Assembly (NCBI GenBank): GCA_020809705.1
Contig: CP085825.1
Coordinates: forward strand, 3,162,001 to 3,226,000
Length of the DNA: 64,000 bases
Source of the DNA: Calonectria ilicicola
Taxonomy: Eukaryota > Ascomycota > Sordariomycetes > Hypocreales > Nectriaceae
Reading direction: 5' to 3'
Each line of letters opens with the position of its first letter. The first letter of the stretch is position 1. The position numbers were made by a program, and so were the translations under genes. The notes beneath the pieces were generated by a model, which saw only the letters and a program-made list of their open reading frames with translations, had not been told where the DNA came from and made no database searches. Shown here one piece after another: positions 10,901 to 22,800 of this stretch.

Positions 10901-13900
10901 GGTGAGTGATTGGCGCTGTTAGGTTGTCTGTGGATGTAGAGTATGTATGCGAAAGTTGACGATGATGCTGACTTGTTGAGTGGTGGCTGGGCTGTTCAAG
11001 TCCTGATACAGAGTTGTTTGGTTGCTGTAGACTGGCCAAATAAAACAACTGCGTATGGCGCGAATAAAGAGCCGGCAACGCAAGTGGAAAGCTGCTCTTG
11101 CGTTGACAGGTCGTCACAAGAAAGTAGCCGATGAACTTGTGTAAGTGTAGGTAAAATACGAGGGGAAGGTTTCCTGGTGGTACAAGTCCCAATTAAAGGC
11201 CCTGGTGTCTCGGGAGGATGGATGAGCTTTTCGGCTTAGAAAGACAAAGATGTGAGATATCAAAAAGAAGCTCACAAAACGGGTCAAGAGAAGCACGAAG
11301 GAGTCGAAATGGTTCAAACAGCTGATTAAAGTTGTAGAATCGTTGATGGAGACCTTTTCAAGCAGGGCCGGAAACCAAGTGTTGAATGCTCTGGAGGATG
11401 AGTGGTGATTTTCGAGAAGAGGGTAGAAGCTGTCGGTCCTTATATATTCGGTGATACAGGCCCAAGGCAGTGGCAGAAGTTGTGAGAGAACACGAGGATG
11501 TTTGCCGTCCATGGCACTTTGAGCACAGATGCCTAGAAAGCCCACGAGGCAAATTCGAAAATAAGACCCGATAGGGCCGCAGGATAGCAAGGGATTGACG
11601 GGTGTTGGTTGTGTTGCTCTTCCCGTTGTCAAAGGCCGGGAGCTGGGTTGGTTACAGGCGCAGAAATGGTTGGTTAGTTTGTAGGTCGTTAGGGTTGGTC
11701 GGGGAGGGGTGTGTGTGTTAGAACCCCAAGGAGTGTGGTGTTAGTCCTGTCCTCTTGGTCGGCCATCAGTCCCCGCAAAGACCACAAAAGGGGAAGATGA
11801 GGGGATGAGGGGCAGTGAAGGCTTTGAGATGAGATATAGCCTCCAGCATGCTCCAGATTAGGTAGGCCGCAACATCATGTTGGCAGCGGGCAGCCGGGGG
11901 GGCCGCTTTACGTCAAGACTCGTCAGTCCATACTTTGCAGCTTCTTGTGGGGAGAGACCAACAACAGCGCGGCTGGACCGGGGGCTTGACAACCATGCAA
12001 TCCACGCGGTGTGCGCCTGTGGACGGGTGTCAACTAGCTTGGCTTTTTTTTTTGAGAGGAGGAGGAGGAGGGGGGGGGGGGTCGTCGATGAGAAGGTGGA
12101 TGCTAATGGGGGTAATTGGGGGATGGGGCGCTGCGCATCGACTTCTTGTGCATTGGAGGGGCCATGGGTGGGAGCCACATGCATGCGTCTCAATGTCGAC
12201 CGCCATGCTGGCCATGAGAATCGACGACCGCTGATGGGGGACAGGTGAGTCGGGGTGCTCAACGACGAGGCGCACATGGCGCAGGGATTATCGCTTGGGC
12301 GAATGAAGAGGGGGGGTGTCCAATAGGCAAGCAACCACCCGACCACGATATGACGGCTGTTGGGCGAGGTGTCATCGCAGACGCGACACAAGCGGAGACC
12401 TGGGCAGCCCTGTTGCCCTCGATTATCTCCGTTACTTGTTTGCTCATCCATCAAAAGCATCCACCGCCTTGGTGGCCCTCCACCAGCCGCTTGAATGGGA
12501 AATATTCGCTGTCGCGGCCACACCACGACGAATCGAGATGGTGGCAACTGTGATGATTTTGAAATGGTTGCTGTAAAACATGCCATGATTATGCCCAGAT
12601 GACAATTTCTGATTCTCAGCCGGTACACTTTGCCTCCCCTCCACCAGAGACCACTGGAGAGCAAACAGCCGTCAAGATTGGGAAGCATGCCTGACACATA
12701 CGTGATAGTGTCACCTTCTGCTCTTCAAGCCCCGACTCGGGTTGCATTCCTATTCGCTCTGGCTACCACATGAGCAATTCGATATTCTGGTTCCATTTCC
12801 ATGCACCCTCCACACTTTTCTTTCTATTCATCCGCGTGAAGAGGCCGAGTAATTCCGGCTGTACCACGTGTGTGTCATGACACATTGACGGTAACGACTG
12901 ACAGATGCAGGCCTCTCAATGGAGTATTTCCAATTGAGCCTGAGTAACTCGGAGAAAAAAGTTCTCGAGACGGTGTGTTGGTGGGTAGACATTTCGCGTC
13001 GGCACTCATTCATCCCCGTTGCTCACCGATGAAAACGCGAGAGGCGTTAGACGCCCTGTGGGGATTGCGGATGTTGCACATGATTCGCGAGGGAAACTCG
13101 TTAGCCTCTTGAGGGATAGCTACAAGGAATTGGTTGGGTTTAGTGGCGATGAATTAATCAGGAACCGGCCGCCGCGACCAATGTGAGGCGGAAGGTTAAC
13201 AGGCGATAGCGCGACGAGCCTTTCATGGTCGTGGGCTGGCCAGCTAGTCAACCGATTCCCACAGCCAGTTTTCTTCTGGCAATAGCCACCCCTAGTGGAT
13301 GCGTAGGGGTCGCAACGCCCCGTAAGTGGACGGCCGAGTTCCCAGACAACGAGCGTGGGCAACAAGCGGGATTGTCAAGTATTGATGCTCTTGGTACAAG
13401 GGCTATGCCTGAAGACACATTCGGCATCCATGCTAACACACGGCCCGGCTTATGCAGCTGTCGCTGAGAGCGTGTCGGAAATTGAGACCGTTTGCTCCGT
13501 AGGGCCAACAGATGCATCAAGGTCCAGGTCATGAGAAGCTGCTGCGCCTGGTAGCAACGGTATTTGCAACACCTCTGGCGACACTGTTCCGACCAGAAGC
13601 GAAGGAAAAAAAAAAGAAGAGAGAAAAAAATCTGCCGGCGGCACTGTTGGTGTTGGTTCCTGGTTTCCCGCGGCAGAAGTTGCGTGTACCACTGATTATC
13701 GGCTGTCTCTCCTCCGCCACCTTGCAGGAAACTACCTTGAACAAGCAACAGCCGGCCGACTGCATGATGGCATCCCCGCGTTACTTTACGCAGGGTGGCA
13801 GGGCTTTTGTCACACAGGAAGGAGCACGGCCAGGGTGTATGTTGGCATGTTTCTGCGGTGCCGTTTTCTGCTGTGCCATGTTGCTGTGCTATCCTATTCC

Positions 13901-16794
13901 GTGCCTTATTCTGCCAGACTAATGATGTGCCGAGCTTCCTTCTCAATCCATTAATGTCGGACCGAGCTGCCTTGAAAGTTAGACAAGACGACAAGCCAAA
14001 GCCAGCACAGGGTGCGCGGATAGGGGGCGGAAACAAGCGAACTAAACAGACGAGAGAACAAAGGGGGGGGCGATTCGAGTAAAACAGGTTTCGCAAGCAG
14101 AAGCATGTGGCCTCTCCACCAGTTGCGGACGAACAAGTCGTGGTTTGACGGGCGGGTCAAGCAGCACGCAACCTGCAGCTCACAGCTCGTAGCTCATAGC
14201 TTGCAGCTCGGGATTATGGGTCGAGGCTTGAGCTTTGCAATATGGATGATGGGGAATCTAAGTGGCCTGGTCCCAACGTCAGGTACGGTGTGGGAGGCAG
14301 GTACACAGCACAGATGGCCACCTCCTTGCCGCATCCATCCCATTCCATCCCAGAAGAGTACCGGAGGCCCGCAACCTGGCCATGTAAGTGACATGGCTCT
14401 CTCCAAAGTGGGAAGGCACGGCCCTCTCAGCGGCCCCAACCTGGCCGCGAGAAACGGCCAACAGTGCGGGTACTACTGTGGGGAACACAATCTAGGCATA
14501 TCGTAGGGCATACACAGTGTTTAAGCGCGGCAGCGCCTCACTGTGGGGCGCCTGGAACCTTGCACACACATCTTCGCAAGCGCGCCTGAAGTCTGTTCGT
14601 CAAAGCGACGCGCCTGAACTGGCTAACCCATGACTTGCTCATCATGTCTACCGCCTATCCAGCCAACCAAAGCTCGAGGCGTCTCCTGATCCCATCAAGC
14701 TCACCGAAGCGTCTGCCATAGCCTCCCCAGCTGTATCTTCGCCACGGCCGCCTTCTTGGTTCTCTTCGTTGGTTGGCTCCGCCATCGACCGCAATTTCTG
14801 CCGTGCTTCTGCACCTGCTTCTGCGGCTAATTACCACTTCGCCTTTCTTGCCCTGTCTGTTGGCTGCTTTCCTCAAGTCTTGGCTTGTGTGCTATCCCAT
14901 TCTTGCGTAACCTTCCGTGTGGTATGGCGCCGTAGCTGCAGCGATTCGCTCCACATCGACACCCTCCAGATCTTCACCTGACATCATGTATGGCTCATCT
15001 GCAAGGAGCTGAAGCCAGAGGACTTGCATATTCGTGCAGAAACTGGGCACATCGTGAACATGGGTCGAGGAACACATCCGGATACTCGGACACCCCAACG
15101 GCTATTACCCAAAGGAGCTCAAGAACCGTGGCGGCCCCTATACTCACAGCCCGATGATCCTCCCGTCGAAAGCCTCATGCGGCCAATATGCGACCCAAGT
15201 GCCTCCACAGCCCACGCTATTGAAGCATTCCCCCAGGGCTTGGCCAGTGGTCGAATGTTCGTCGTCCTCGTCAAAGCTTGGCTGCGACCATGCAAGCGGC
15301 CGCACGCAATTACTGTCATGCATCTCCATCGGGCCTTTGTGACCCCATTCAAAGGCCCCGGCACATGTAGTGCTTGTCAAGTGATTGTTGCCGCGTCGGC
15401 CCCCAACTTGGGAGCACTACGGGGTACAAACCCTTCTCAGTAATCATCCTAATGATGGACTTTTTGATGAAACACCCAACAAGCGGTATGCATAGGTGGC
15501 CCCAGAGATGCCGTTGCCAACACCATCTTTTGCCGTTCTGCTGCATGATTGTACCAGAGAGGCAGCTGTGATGGAGCATCCCTTAAACTTCCGACGACTT
15601 TTTGTAGCTGTCACCAACATCCAGCTAATGCTCTTCTAGGCACGGAATCTTGCGAATTACCCACTATTAGCAGCTTTTGAGATAACAGAATAATTTCCCT
15701 ATGGTCGCCGAAATGGTACAATTTTTGATACCTACCCACCACTTTGACGAAGTCACCAAACAGTCACCCTCAGATCTACCATGTTTTCCGGATGTGCAGT
15801 TTACAATTGAGCAACGCCTGGGCATGCGTGTACTCTGGATAACTATTGGAGCATGTGCTTTATTCACAATTTGTCGTTCAATAAGTTCATTGCCACAACG
15901 ATTGGAGTGCAATGCAATTCTTGTAAAAATTGCACCCGCCATTCCCAGGTTGCCCAATAAATATGATATCCCGAAAAAGAAATACACGAGTAAAATAATT
16001 TGGATACCGTATTGAAAGGATTTAGTTATATTATTATCTATTCAACTTTCCTTTTCTCGCTCTCGGATTAATATTCGGGAGCAGTTGGACTTTTTGATGT
16101 TCAAGGTGAACAAGTCAGAGGGGGACAACCTTCCAAGAACCGGGGCTGGCCAGGGGACGCGCAAGTGGCCAAGAGACGCGGTTTTATCGCTCTATTTACT
16201 CCGGAAAATGCCGTCTATTACACCAAAAGATATCGCTGGCTGTGTACTTTGTGCTTTCCGAACCTTGTCTAGTACCCGTCGACGAGCACCTCACTTACAC
16301 GGTCGTTGCCGCCACACCGATGTGATAGTAGACGCATACGTGAATGAGCCAATCAGAGAGCCTCCTAAGCGCCGCTCGTGCATCAGCCAGCTGCTGGACT
16401 CCACCCCTACCAGGACTCAAAATCTCGCCTACGGGAACATGCCCTCAAAACTCGGGATTAACATCAGTCATCAACATGAAAACTCAGGCTTGTCTGACCA
16501 TGGTTTCCAATGCTGTAGTCTCTGCAAACCTAACAGAAGGGGCGAGGTTTCTGCCTGAGAGTTGGCTTTTAATCAAACACCAACAACCGCATCACCAGGA
16601 TGGATTGGGGCACAGTGGGGGCCATTTTTGCTGCAAAACAGCTAGACAGGATATGAGCGGCCGCCCAACAACACCCTCATCATGCCAAGCTGCGGTGTGT
16701 GAAACCGGCTTTGCTATGCATATCTTCGCTTTGATCGCCAACAACACTTTCAACAGTTGGGGAAGCGAGACTTGGGTCTTAGTGCGCCATCTTT
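10901..16794. other. Gene-poor spacer
   Basis: I see no supportable gene. Long open frames on the - strand (11858-12697 and 13248-14096) have composition-driven, low-complexity translations and no domain. A 12-base G run sits at about 12070-12081. The segment 14640-15600 has fairly open frames in several directions but no recognisable protein. Confidence 0.5.
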
Positions 16795-16960
16795 CTGCAT
16801 GCAGTACACCCCTTGAAAGATTGTGCCCTGTGACTTCTTCATCTTCGACGCCACGAAACTCGACTGTCCCAAAAGATCAATTTGGCGATAAAAAAAAAGA
16901 AGATAAGTAAATTTAGGTCTACATTTACCCATCTGCTTATATGATATTTATTTCCGAGTT
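16795..16960 (+). repeat. Dispersed non-coding repeat, copy B
   Basis: Same order of motifs as copy A at 6290: CAGTACACCCCTTGAAAGAT, then CTGTGACTTCTTCATCTTCG, CGAAACTCGACTGTCCC, GAAGATAAG, and TTATATGATATTTATT. The right end (the GGAAGATGGTGGGAAA block) is not clear here. It is non-coding. Confidence 0.5.
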
Positions 16961-19617
16961 AACTGAAGCGTTCTGATAAAGAGTTGAGGAGATACGATCT
17001 TCAAGGGTTATGCAGTATTTCCTGCCTTGCGACTAACAAAATCTCGCAAAATACCCCAGTTTAATGACATGGTTTAGGATAGGGTACTCCCGTGCGGAAC
17101 GGGAAGTATCCTAGGATGGAGAACGCCGAGCCAACTGCCTGGCAAAGGGCGCAGTGTGGATGAAGGATGTGATGGGCACAGATCCCCTGACTCATAGTCT
17201 CCTCTGCGGAATACCAAGTCAGGAGGAGAGAACAAAAAATCCCGTATAGTGCCACGCCAGCAAGAAGGATGGCTGTAATTCCGCTGCTCCCCTTGACAGA
17301 TGGGGTGCATGGCGCAATCCACATTCGACAGATAACAAGGTTTGACGTGGAGCAAGCCAGGAGAGGATTGGGGGGCATTCTACTTCATCTAAAATGGTGA
17401 GGAAAGAGAAGGGGGGGAAGAAGTGGGAAAAGCCCGAATCCTTCTAGCGGCATGCAACATTGTATCCCCATAGCATTCGAGGAAATTGGCCGCGGGAAGT
17501 TCTTCTCGGTCAGATGCCGTTGGCCTGGAATTCACCCGCAGTTCAAACAAGTCTCGGCGAGCTTGCACATGCGCCACCAAAACTGGCAACAAACACAATG
17601 AATAATATCCTAAGCGGGAGTTGGGAACTAGATATAAATTATTTAAAAAGAAATGAAATACGGAGGAAATATACGGTGGGCGGAACAGCACTAGGTTGAT
17701 ATCCTCCCAGGATGCGGGTGCAATCTTCTTCAGAGTCTGGACCTACCAACAGATCAAACGACCCACAAGAAAGCTTGCGAAGTCGTCACACACATAGCCA
17801 CTCAACCAGTCAGTTTGATAGAGGCGTCCTATGAATTATGCTACATCTGCGTAAAAAAACGGAGGGACAAATTTTAGAAGAGGGGCAGGAGTGCAAATGA
17901 TCGAAGATGGGCTTATAACAATCGCGACACATGCTCAGTCTTCCCTTGTTGGCTTTGGCGAAACATGCGAATTTTCGCCAGAACTACTAGATCCCTCCTC
18001 TCCCATGCGATGTGCCGAGAGTCTAGACGTCCGTATTGAAGAGATTGATGCTTGAAAGGAAAAAAAGAAGAGAGAAGGAAAAAAAAAATTGTGCACACCT
18101 TCCACCGGGACTTAGTCCGGTCACACAAAACCCGGGGCCCGGCAGCAGAATTTTGTCTGGCCAGAAGTCTACACAAATGGCTTAGTTGACGATGGGCATT
18201 TCCGGCTAGCCTCGGACACTCATGTGGCTGTCGTCGGAGACGGCCGTCACAAGTCAACATATGGGCAGATGATGTAAAGCCCGTATCCTTTTTTTGACAA
18301 AAGAGGGGGGAAAGTTACGAAGACAAAAAAAAAAAAAAAAAAAAAAAGGAGGCTTCGGCAACGTTCCCCAGTGACGGACGGACGGGCGGGAGCGAGTGCT
18401 GTGGGCGGGTCATCCCCCGCAATCTGTCTGCACAGGCCAAAATGCCACCTTATCCCGAGATATTCCCTAGCCATGGCTAGTTTGCAACCCAATGAGGTCG
18501 GCGTTGACGGTTGCTCATGGTCTTGGCTCCGAGTCTTTCCAATACTACCATGATTGAGCCTCAAGTGGAGCACCTGGACGAAAAGGGTGTCAGCAAGCGT
18601 GCCCCTGGATCTGGAAGCTCTCGGCAGTCAGTCTGATGGTTCTATGGTGTTTGTCGCAGTCTCATCTCGCAGCCTGCATCTCACAGCCAGCAGCGGGCAA
18701 GGTGCAGTCCCAGCCAGATCCGGGCCGCCGTCACTCCAGGACCCCCACGTGCGCATCAAGGGAAGTGCAATGTGGACTGCACAAATTGCTGGGGGAGCGA
18801 ATGGGAGGACGCATTCGGACATGCTCCTGCGCGTACGGTTGCTTTTTTGGTGGCCAGCTACTCACCTCCCTGGGCGCTTCAGCGAGCGACCGGGTGGAAA
18901 CCCGGTGCCGCCCAGTCCGCCGCGCCGCGCCGCACCCAAAGAGCAAGAGGCGAGCCAAACCAAGCTGACCAAGCCCGAGAAGGCCGAGACAGACGGGCAA
19001 GAAGGGGACGCACAAGCTGGCCATGGCACACCGGCGGCCAAGCCCGCAACCATTTGGCTGTGCCCGAAGACGCCAGCAAAACGCATGTCTCGCCGCCCCG
19101 GGGGGCTTGGCTGGCTGATTTTGTCCGTGCAACACACCCGCATTGCGCGACGTAATTGCACAGGGAGATGATGAAAGAGCGCTGGAATGGATGGGACGGC
19201 TGGGCATCCCCCAAGAGTGCCAGACGAGCTTCGCGCTGAGGGTCCGGAGTTGCCCAAGGGTGTCGTCAATCCGCGACATAGTCTCGCATGGGCCGCAGAG
19301 ATAGGCTCCCGGCCCAAGGGTCTGTGGAGACACGGCTCCTCGACCACCGGGACGCCGGGGGTGCCATGTATTTTGTATCATGTGGGATGGCCAAGTGGAT
19401 GTGATGTGCAAGTGAGATGGACACGCCCCGAGCAATACAAGTCGATATTGCCATCCAGCCGCGAGCATAAAGAGGCCATTTCCCTCCATCGAAGAGCAGA
19501 CTACCTTCCTTCTTCCTCATCAACCAAGCACCAAGCCCTCGACTTTCATCCAAAAAAAACCAACTCTCAAAACAAAACACCACACACAACAACCCAACAC
19601 ACAACAACTCTATCAAA
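16961..19617. other. Gene-poor spacer
   Basis: No gene supported apart from the promoter and leader of the 19.6-kb gene at its right end. It contains a run of about 23 A at 18325-18347. Confidence 0.5.
19463..19617 (+). promoter_or_regulatory. Probable core promoter and 5' leader of the 92-aa gene
   Basis: A TATA-like GCATAAAG at about 19464 is followed by a pyrimidine-rich tract and a CA/AAC-rich leader running into TCAAA-ATG at 19618. This layout is typical of strongly expressed filamentous-fungal genes. No transcription start is known. Confidence 0.4.
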
Positions 19618-19896
19618 ATGTCTGGCCTTCCTGCTCAGAAGTTCCTCACCCTCACTCCCGCTCCCAAGGCGAACTTCCTCTCTCTGGCCCCGGCCACCTC
19701 TGCCTCCTACCCCAAGACTCAGGCTGGCCGAACTCACAGCCGCGCTGAGAACATCCCCTCTGCCGTCGAGGATATTCCTCGACGAAGGTCGAGCGCCAGC
19801 AGCAACGGCCTCCGCATTCTGAAGCTCGGCCCCGTCCACTGGGGTGAGCACCCTGATGACCACAAGGAGGACTTCCATGAGGTGATCCTCTCCTAA
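19618..19896 (+). CDS. Conserved small fungal protein, 92 aa
   Basis: Single-exon gene with no known function. The protein starts MSGLPAQKFLTLTPAPKANF and ends with the block LRILKLGPVHWGEHPDDHKE followed by DFHEVILS. The middle is Ser/Arg-rich and probably disordered. I recall similar short proteins with the HWGEH...DFHEV ending in other Sordariomycetes, but cannot name a characterised member. There is no signal peptide, membrane segment or cysteine. Codon use is strongly C-ending and the leader has a TATA-like box, suggesting high expression (inference). It stands alone, with several kilobases of spacer on each side. Confidence 0.75.
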   Translation: MSGLPAQKFLTLTPAPKANFLSLAPATSASYPKTQAGRTHSRAENIPSAVEDIPRRRSSASSNGLRILKLGPVHWGEHPDDHKEDFHEVILS

Positions 19897-22800
19897 ATGG
19901 CAATTGATGCCATTTTTTTCTTTTTTTTTTTTACGACATGCAATGTTTCTTTAATCTACTTGGCGATTGCTTTCTGTCCTGTACGAACAGAGGAAAATTG
20001 AGTTTGATTCATGAAAAGCAAAGCCCCCAAAAAATGTACGATTCAAGGGCAAACGGCAGCAAAGGAAGCTCTAACCGTCTCTAACCGTTCTCCCCGCACG
20101 TGGGAGACGGATCCAACGAGCATCTCATGGGAGGAAAAAACAAAAACCAAAAACATGGGAAGCACTGGCGGGGGGTGGCTGAAGGCGACAGGCCCCTAGC
20201 TTCGGCTGAAGGGAAACGAGAATCGAGAACCCATGCACGGGTTGAGGATAGGCTTTTAGACTGGATCCTGTAGTAGTCCGGCAAGGTGTGGGTCGTTATC
20301 GAACAAGATGGTTGCACAAGTGGGCGAAGGGACGCCCGGTTGGCCGATGGAATTTTTTTTTTTATCAGGATACCATGACCACACGCTCTTTGCAACAGTT
20401 CAGAGGGCGCAAATGGAAAGGAGGGGGAGGTGGATGAGGGGGATTGCGATAGCTTGCTTTAGTGTTGGCTCCGTGGGGACACAGCACAACAGGGCTTTTC
20501 AACCCATGTCCAACTAGCATGGCACAACCAATAGCTAGCTTCCTTTATTCATATCATCATCAATCACACAAGAATGATCCGATTCATGAGCGCCCTCTTT
20601 TTTTTTCTTTGCCTTCTAGACTTTGTGATTACGATGACCTATGTGTCTCGTATGCGCATGCACACGCATAAGCACGGACATTACACATACACACATTTTG
20701 CAGTTGAATGGGTGGGTGTGATAGGAATGCTACGCTGGTGGCAAGCAAGGTTGAGTTGAAGGCAACTCAGAGAGTTGTGTCCAGACTACACGACTATGCT
20801 GTGAAGCTAGCGCCCTCTGTCTCACGGTGAACCGGGCGCGCCTTCAGGGGAGATACCCCGCGCGGAAACCTGCCTGGCACGCGTTACAGCATAATATGAG
20901 TAAAGGATTAACCCAGATGAGGGTAGATGGGTCATGACACCAGGGAATTATTTAGAGAGAGCATTAAAAAAAATACTCCGTATTCAAAACCAACATCAAC
21001 CACAAACAAAACAGGAAGGGGAGGGGCCTGGAAATGCCGGGACTGTGCAGGAGAACCTACAAGCGACAATCCATCCATCATCGGCTGCTTGCCGGTCTTG
21101 CTTTAGCCTACGTGGGACGTGTCCTGTGTGCGTCACCTACTTTTTTATCTTGCCTGTTCGCGTTACCCTTGCGGCGAATGATAGACATGCGCACGTCTCA
21201 GGGTCTCAAATGATGCATTCTTTCTGGGGTTGTCTTGGTCTCACCCACCCCCCAGCCTCTCCCTCTCTCTAAGCTCCTCCGCGTGCACCGCTCCGCTCCG
21301 CCCAGGGCGGGAAGACATAAAAAGAAAAGAAAAGAAAAAAAAAAAAACAAGGTGCGCTGTGACAGGTCTAGACTTTGCGCGTCCGAGCTGATGCGTGGGG
21401 AAGGAGGGTGGCATGCGCTCCAATGAATGGCAATCCAAACCAGCGACCGGTGCCTGGAATTTTTTTTTTTTTTTTTACAGGCATCTTTTTTTCCTTATTC
21501 TTTGCTTACTCTGCTCGGTACACGTCCGAGATTCTGGATCTCTGGCGGTATCCCGGCGGAGTCGAGATGGCGGGCTGCATATTTTGGTCTGCGTAGTGCG
21601 TGCAAGCGGGGAGGGAAGCCCGAGGGTGGCACGGATGGATGATAAGGCCGATGACGATGAATCTGCGTGCTTGACTGATTGACAGATTAAAATGAGCCAA
21701 AGCTGCCCCTTCGTAGGCCAAAGTCTGTCGTGGCATATCGCTAGCGGGATGGACGTGCCACTGCACAGACGCGCTTCGTTCTGATAAAGATTGGGTGTGC
21801 TTTTGTGATATCATGTCGTCACTCAGTCCCTGAGGACGTCATTGGGGGACTGCGAGACGTCTAGCGCCAACTAGCGGAGTGGGATGGGCGAGCAGAGCTG
21901 CAGCCCGCCACCCACAAGACAAAAAAGAGTGTGAGGCGGCACAAGAATAAGCATCTCGTTCGCCCGTGTCCCCCGGAGCTACGACCCGGGCTTTGGCACT
22001 ATTTCGGGGCTCCGAACCACGTCCGGTCGGGGTTAACGTCCCGCGCCGACCTTGGCGGAGGCGGAGGGCGACGGCGATAATGCTGCCAAGCATCTGCTGG
22101 AATTGGCTGTCTCGGGCGTATAAAATTAAGCTTGAAGGCACAGACACGGGGTAGATGGCAAGATTGACTCGCGATGCACAAGGGGGTGGATCTTGGTGGT
22201 TTGATCTCGGTCGTTTTGAGACATTCATCTGCCAAGACACCGAGATATCTGCGACAAAGCCCACTTGGCGAATTACCAGCTCTGCTCACCCATGCTGCTT
22301 CACGCTCTGCGTTAAGGAACCAGTGGCCCAGATGCACCAGCAACGCTGCTGTGCTTCCCACCGTGGCATTGGGTGGAACCGGCACCGAGATGCCGTATGA
22401 AGGGGGGCGCCGCAACCCTCCATCTGAGATCTTCTGCGCTAAGCTTCTCGGGATTCCTCTTGCATCGTGCCGTCCCAGCACACTCTCATGGTGGGAAGGA
22501 AATGCATCCTTTTTTTTTTTTATAAAAATAAAAAATAATCAAATAAAAAAAAAAAGAAGCTCTCCCGTCCCTGTGGCTTTTGAATTAGTGATGCAACATG
22601 CCCGGCGCCCCCAGCCAGTGACACTGCGAGCCCAGACACAACTCTAGCTGCGCGGGGTAAGAAAGATGCGCGTGCGTCGTTACAACGCTTTTACTTTTCG
22701 GATGGCTGGAAGTAGATCCCTCTGTCACCCCGAATGACCCTGGATTGATGCTATTGCTCTCTCTCCTATATCTCGGTTACCGCCGGCGCTTGGCGAGTTG

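Noticed and set aside
11858..12697. 279-codon open frame on the - strand
   Set aside because: Translation is low complexity, driven by a G-rich tract and CG-rich spacer; no domain, no leader and no conservation recognised.
13248..14096. 282-codon open frame on the - strand
   Set aside because: Looks like random open sequence spanning poly-A/T runs; no recognisable motif.
18731..19489. Overlapping long frames on both strands upstream of the 92-aa gene
   Set aside because: They arise from GC-rich sequence and overlap the promoter and leader of a well-supported gene.
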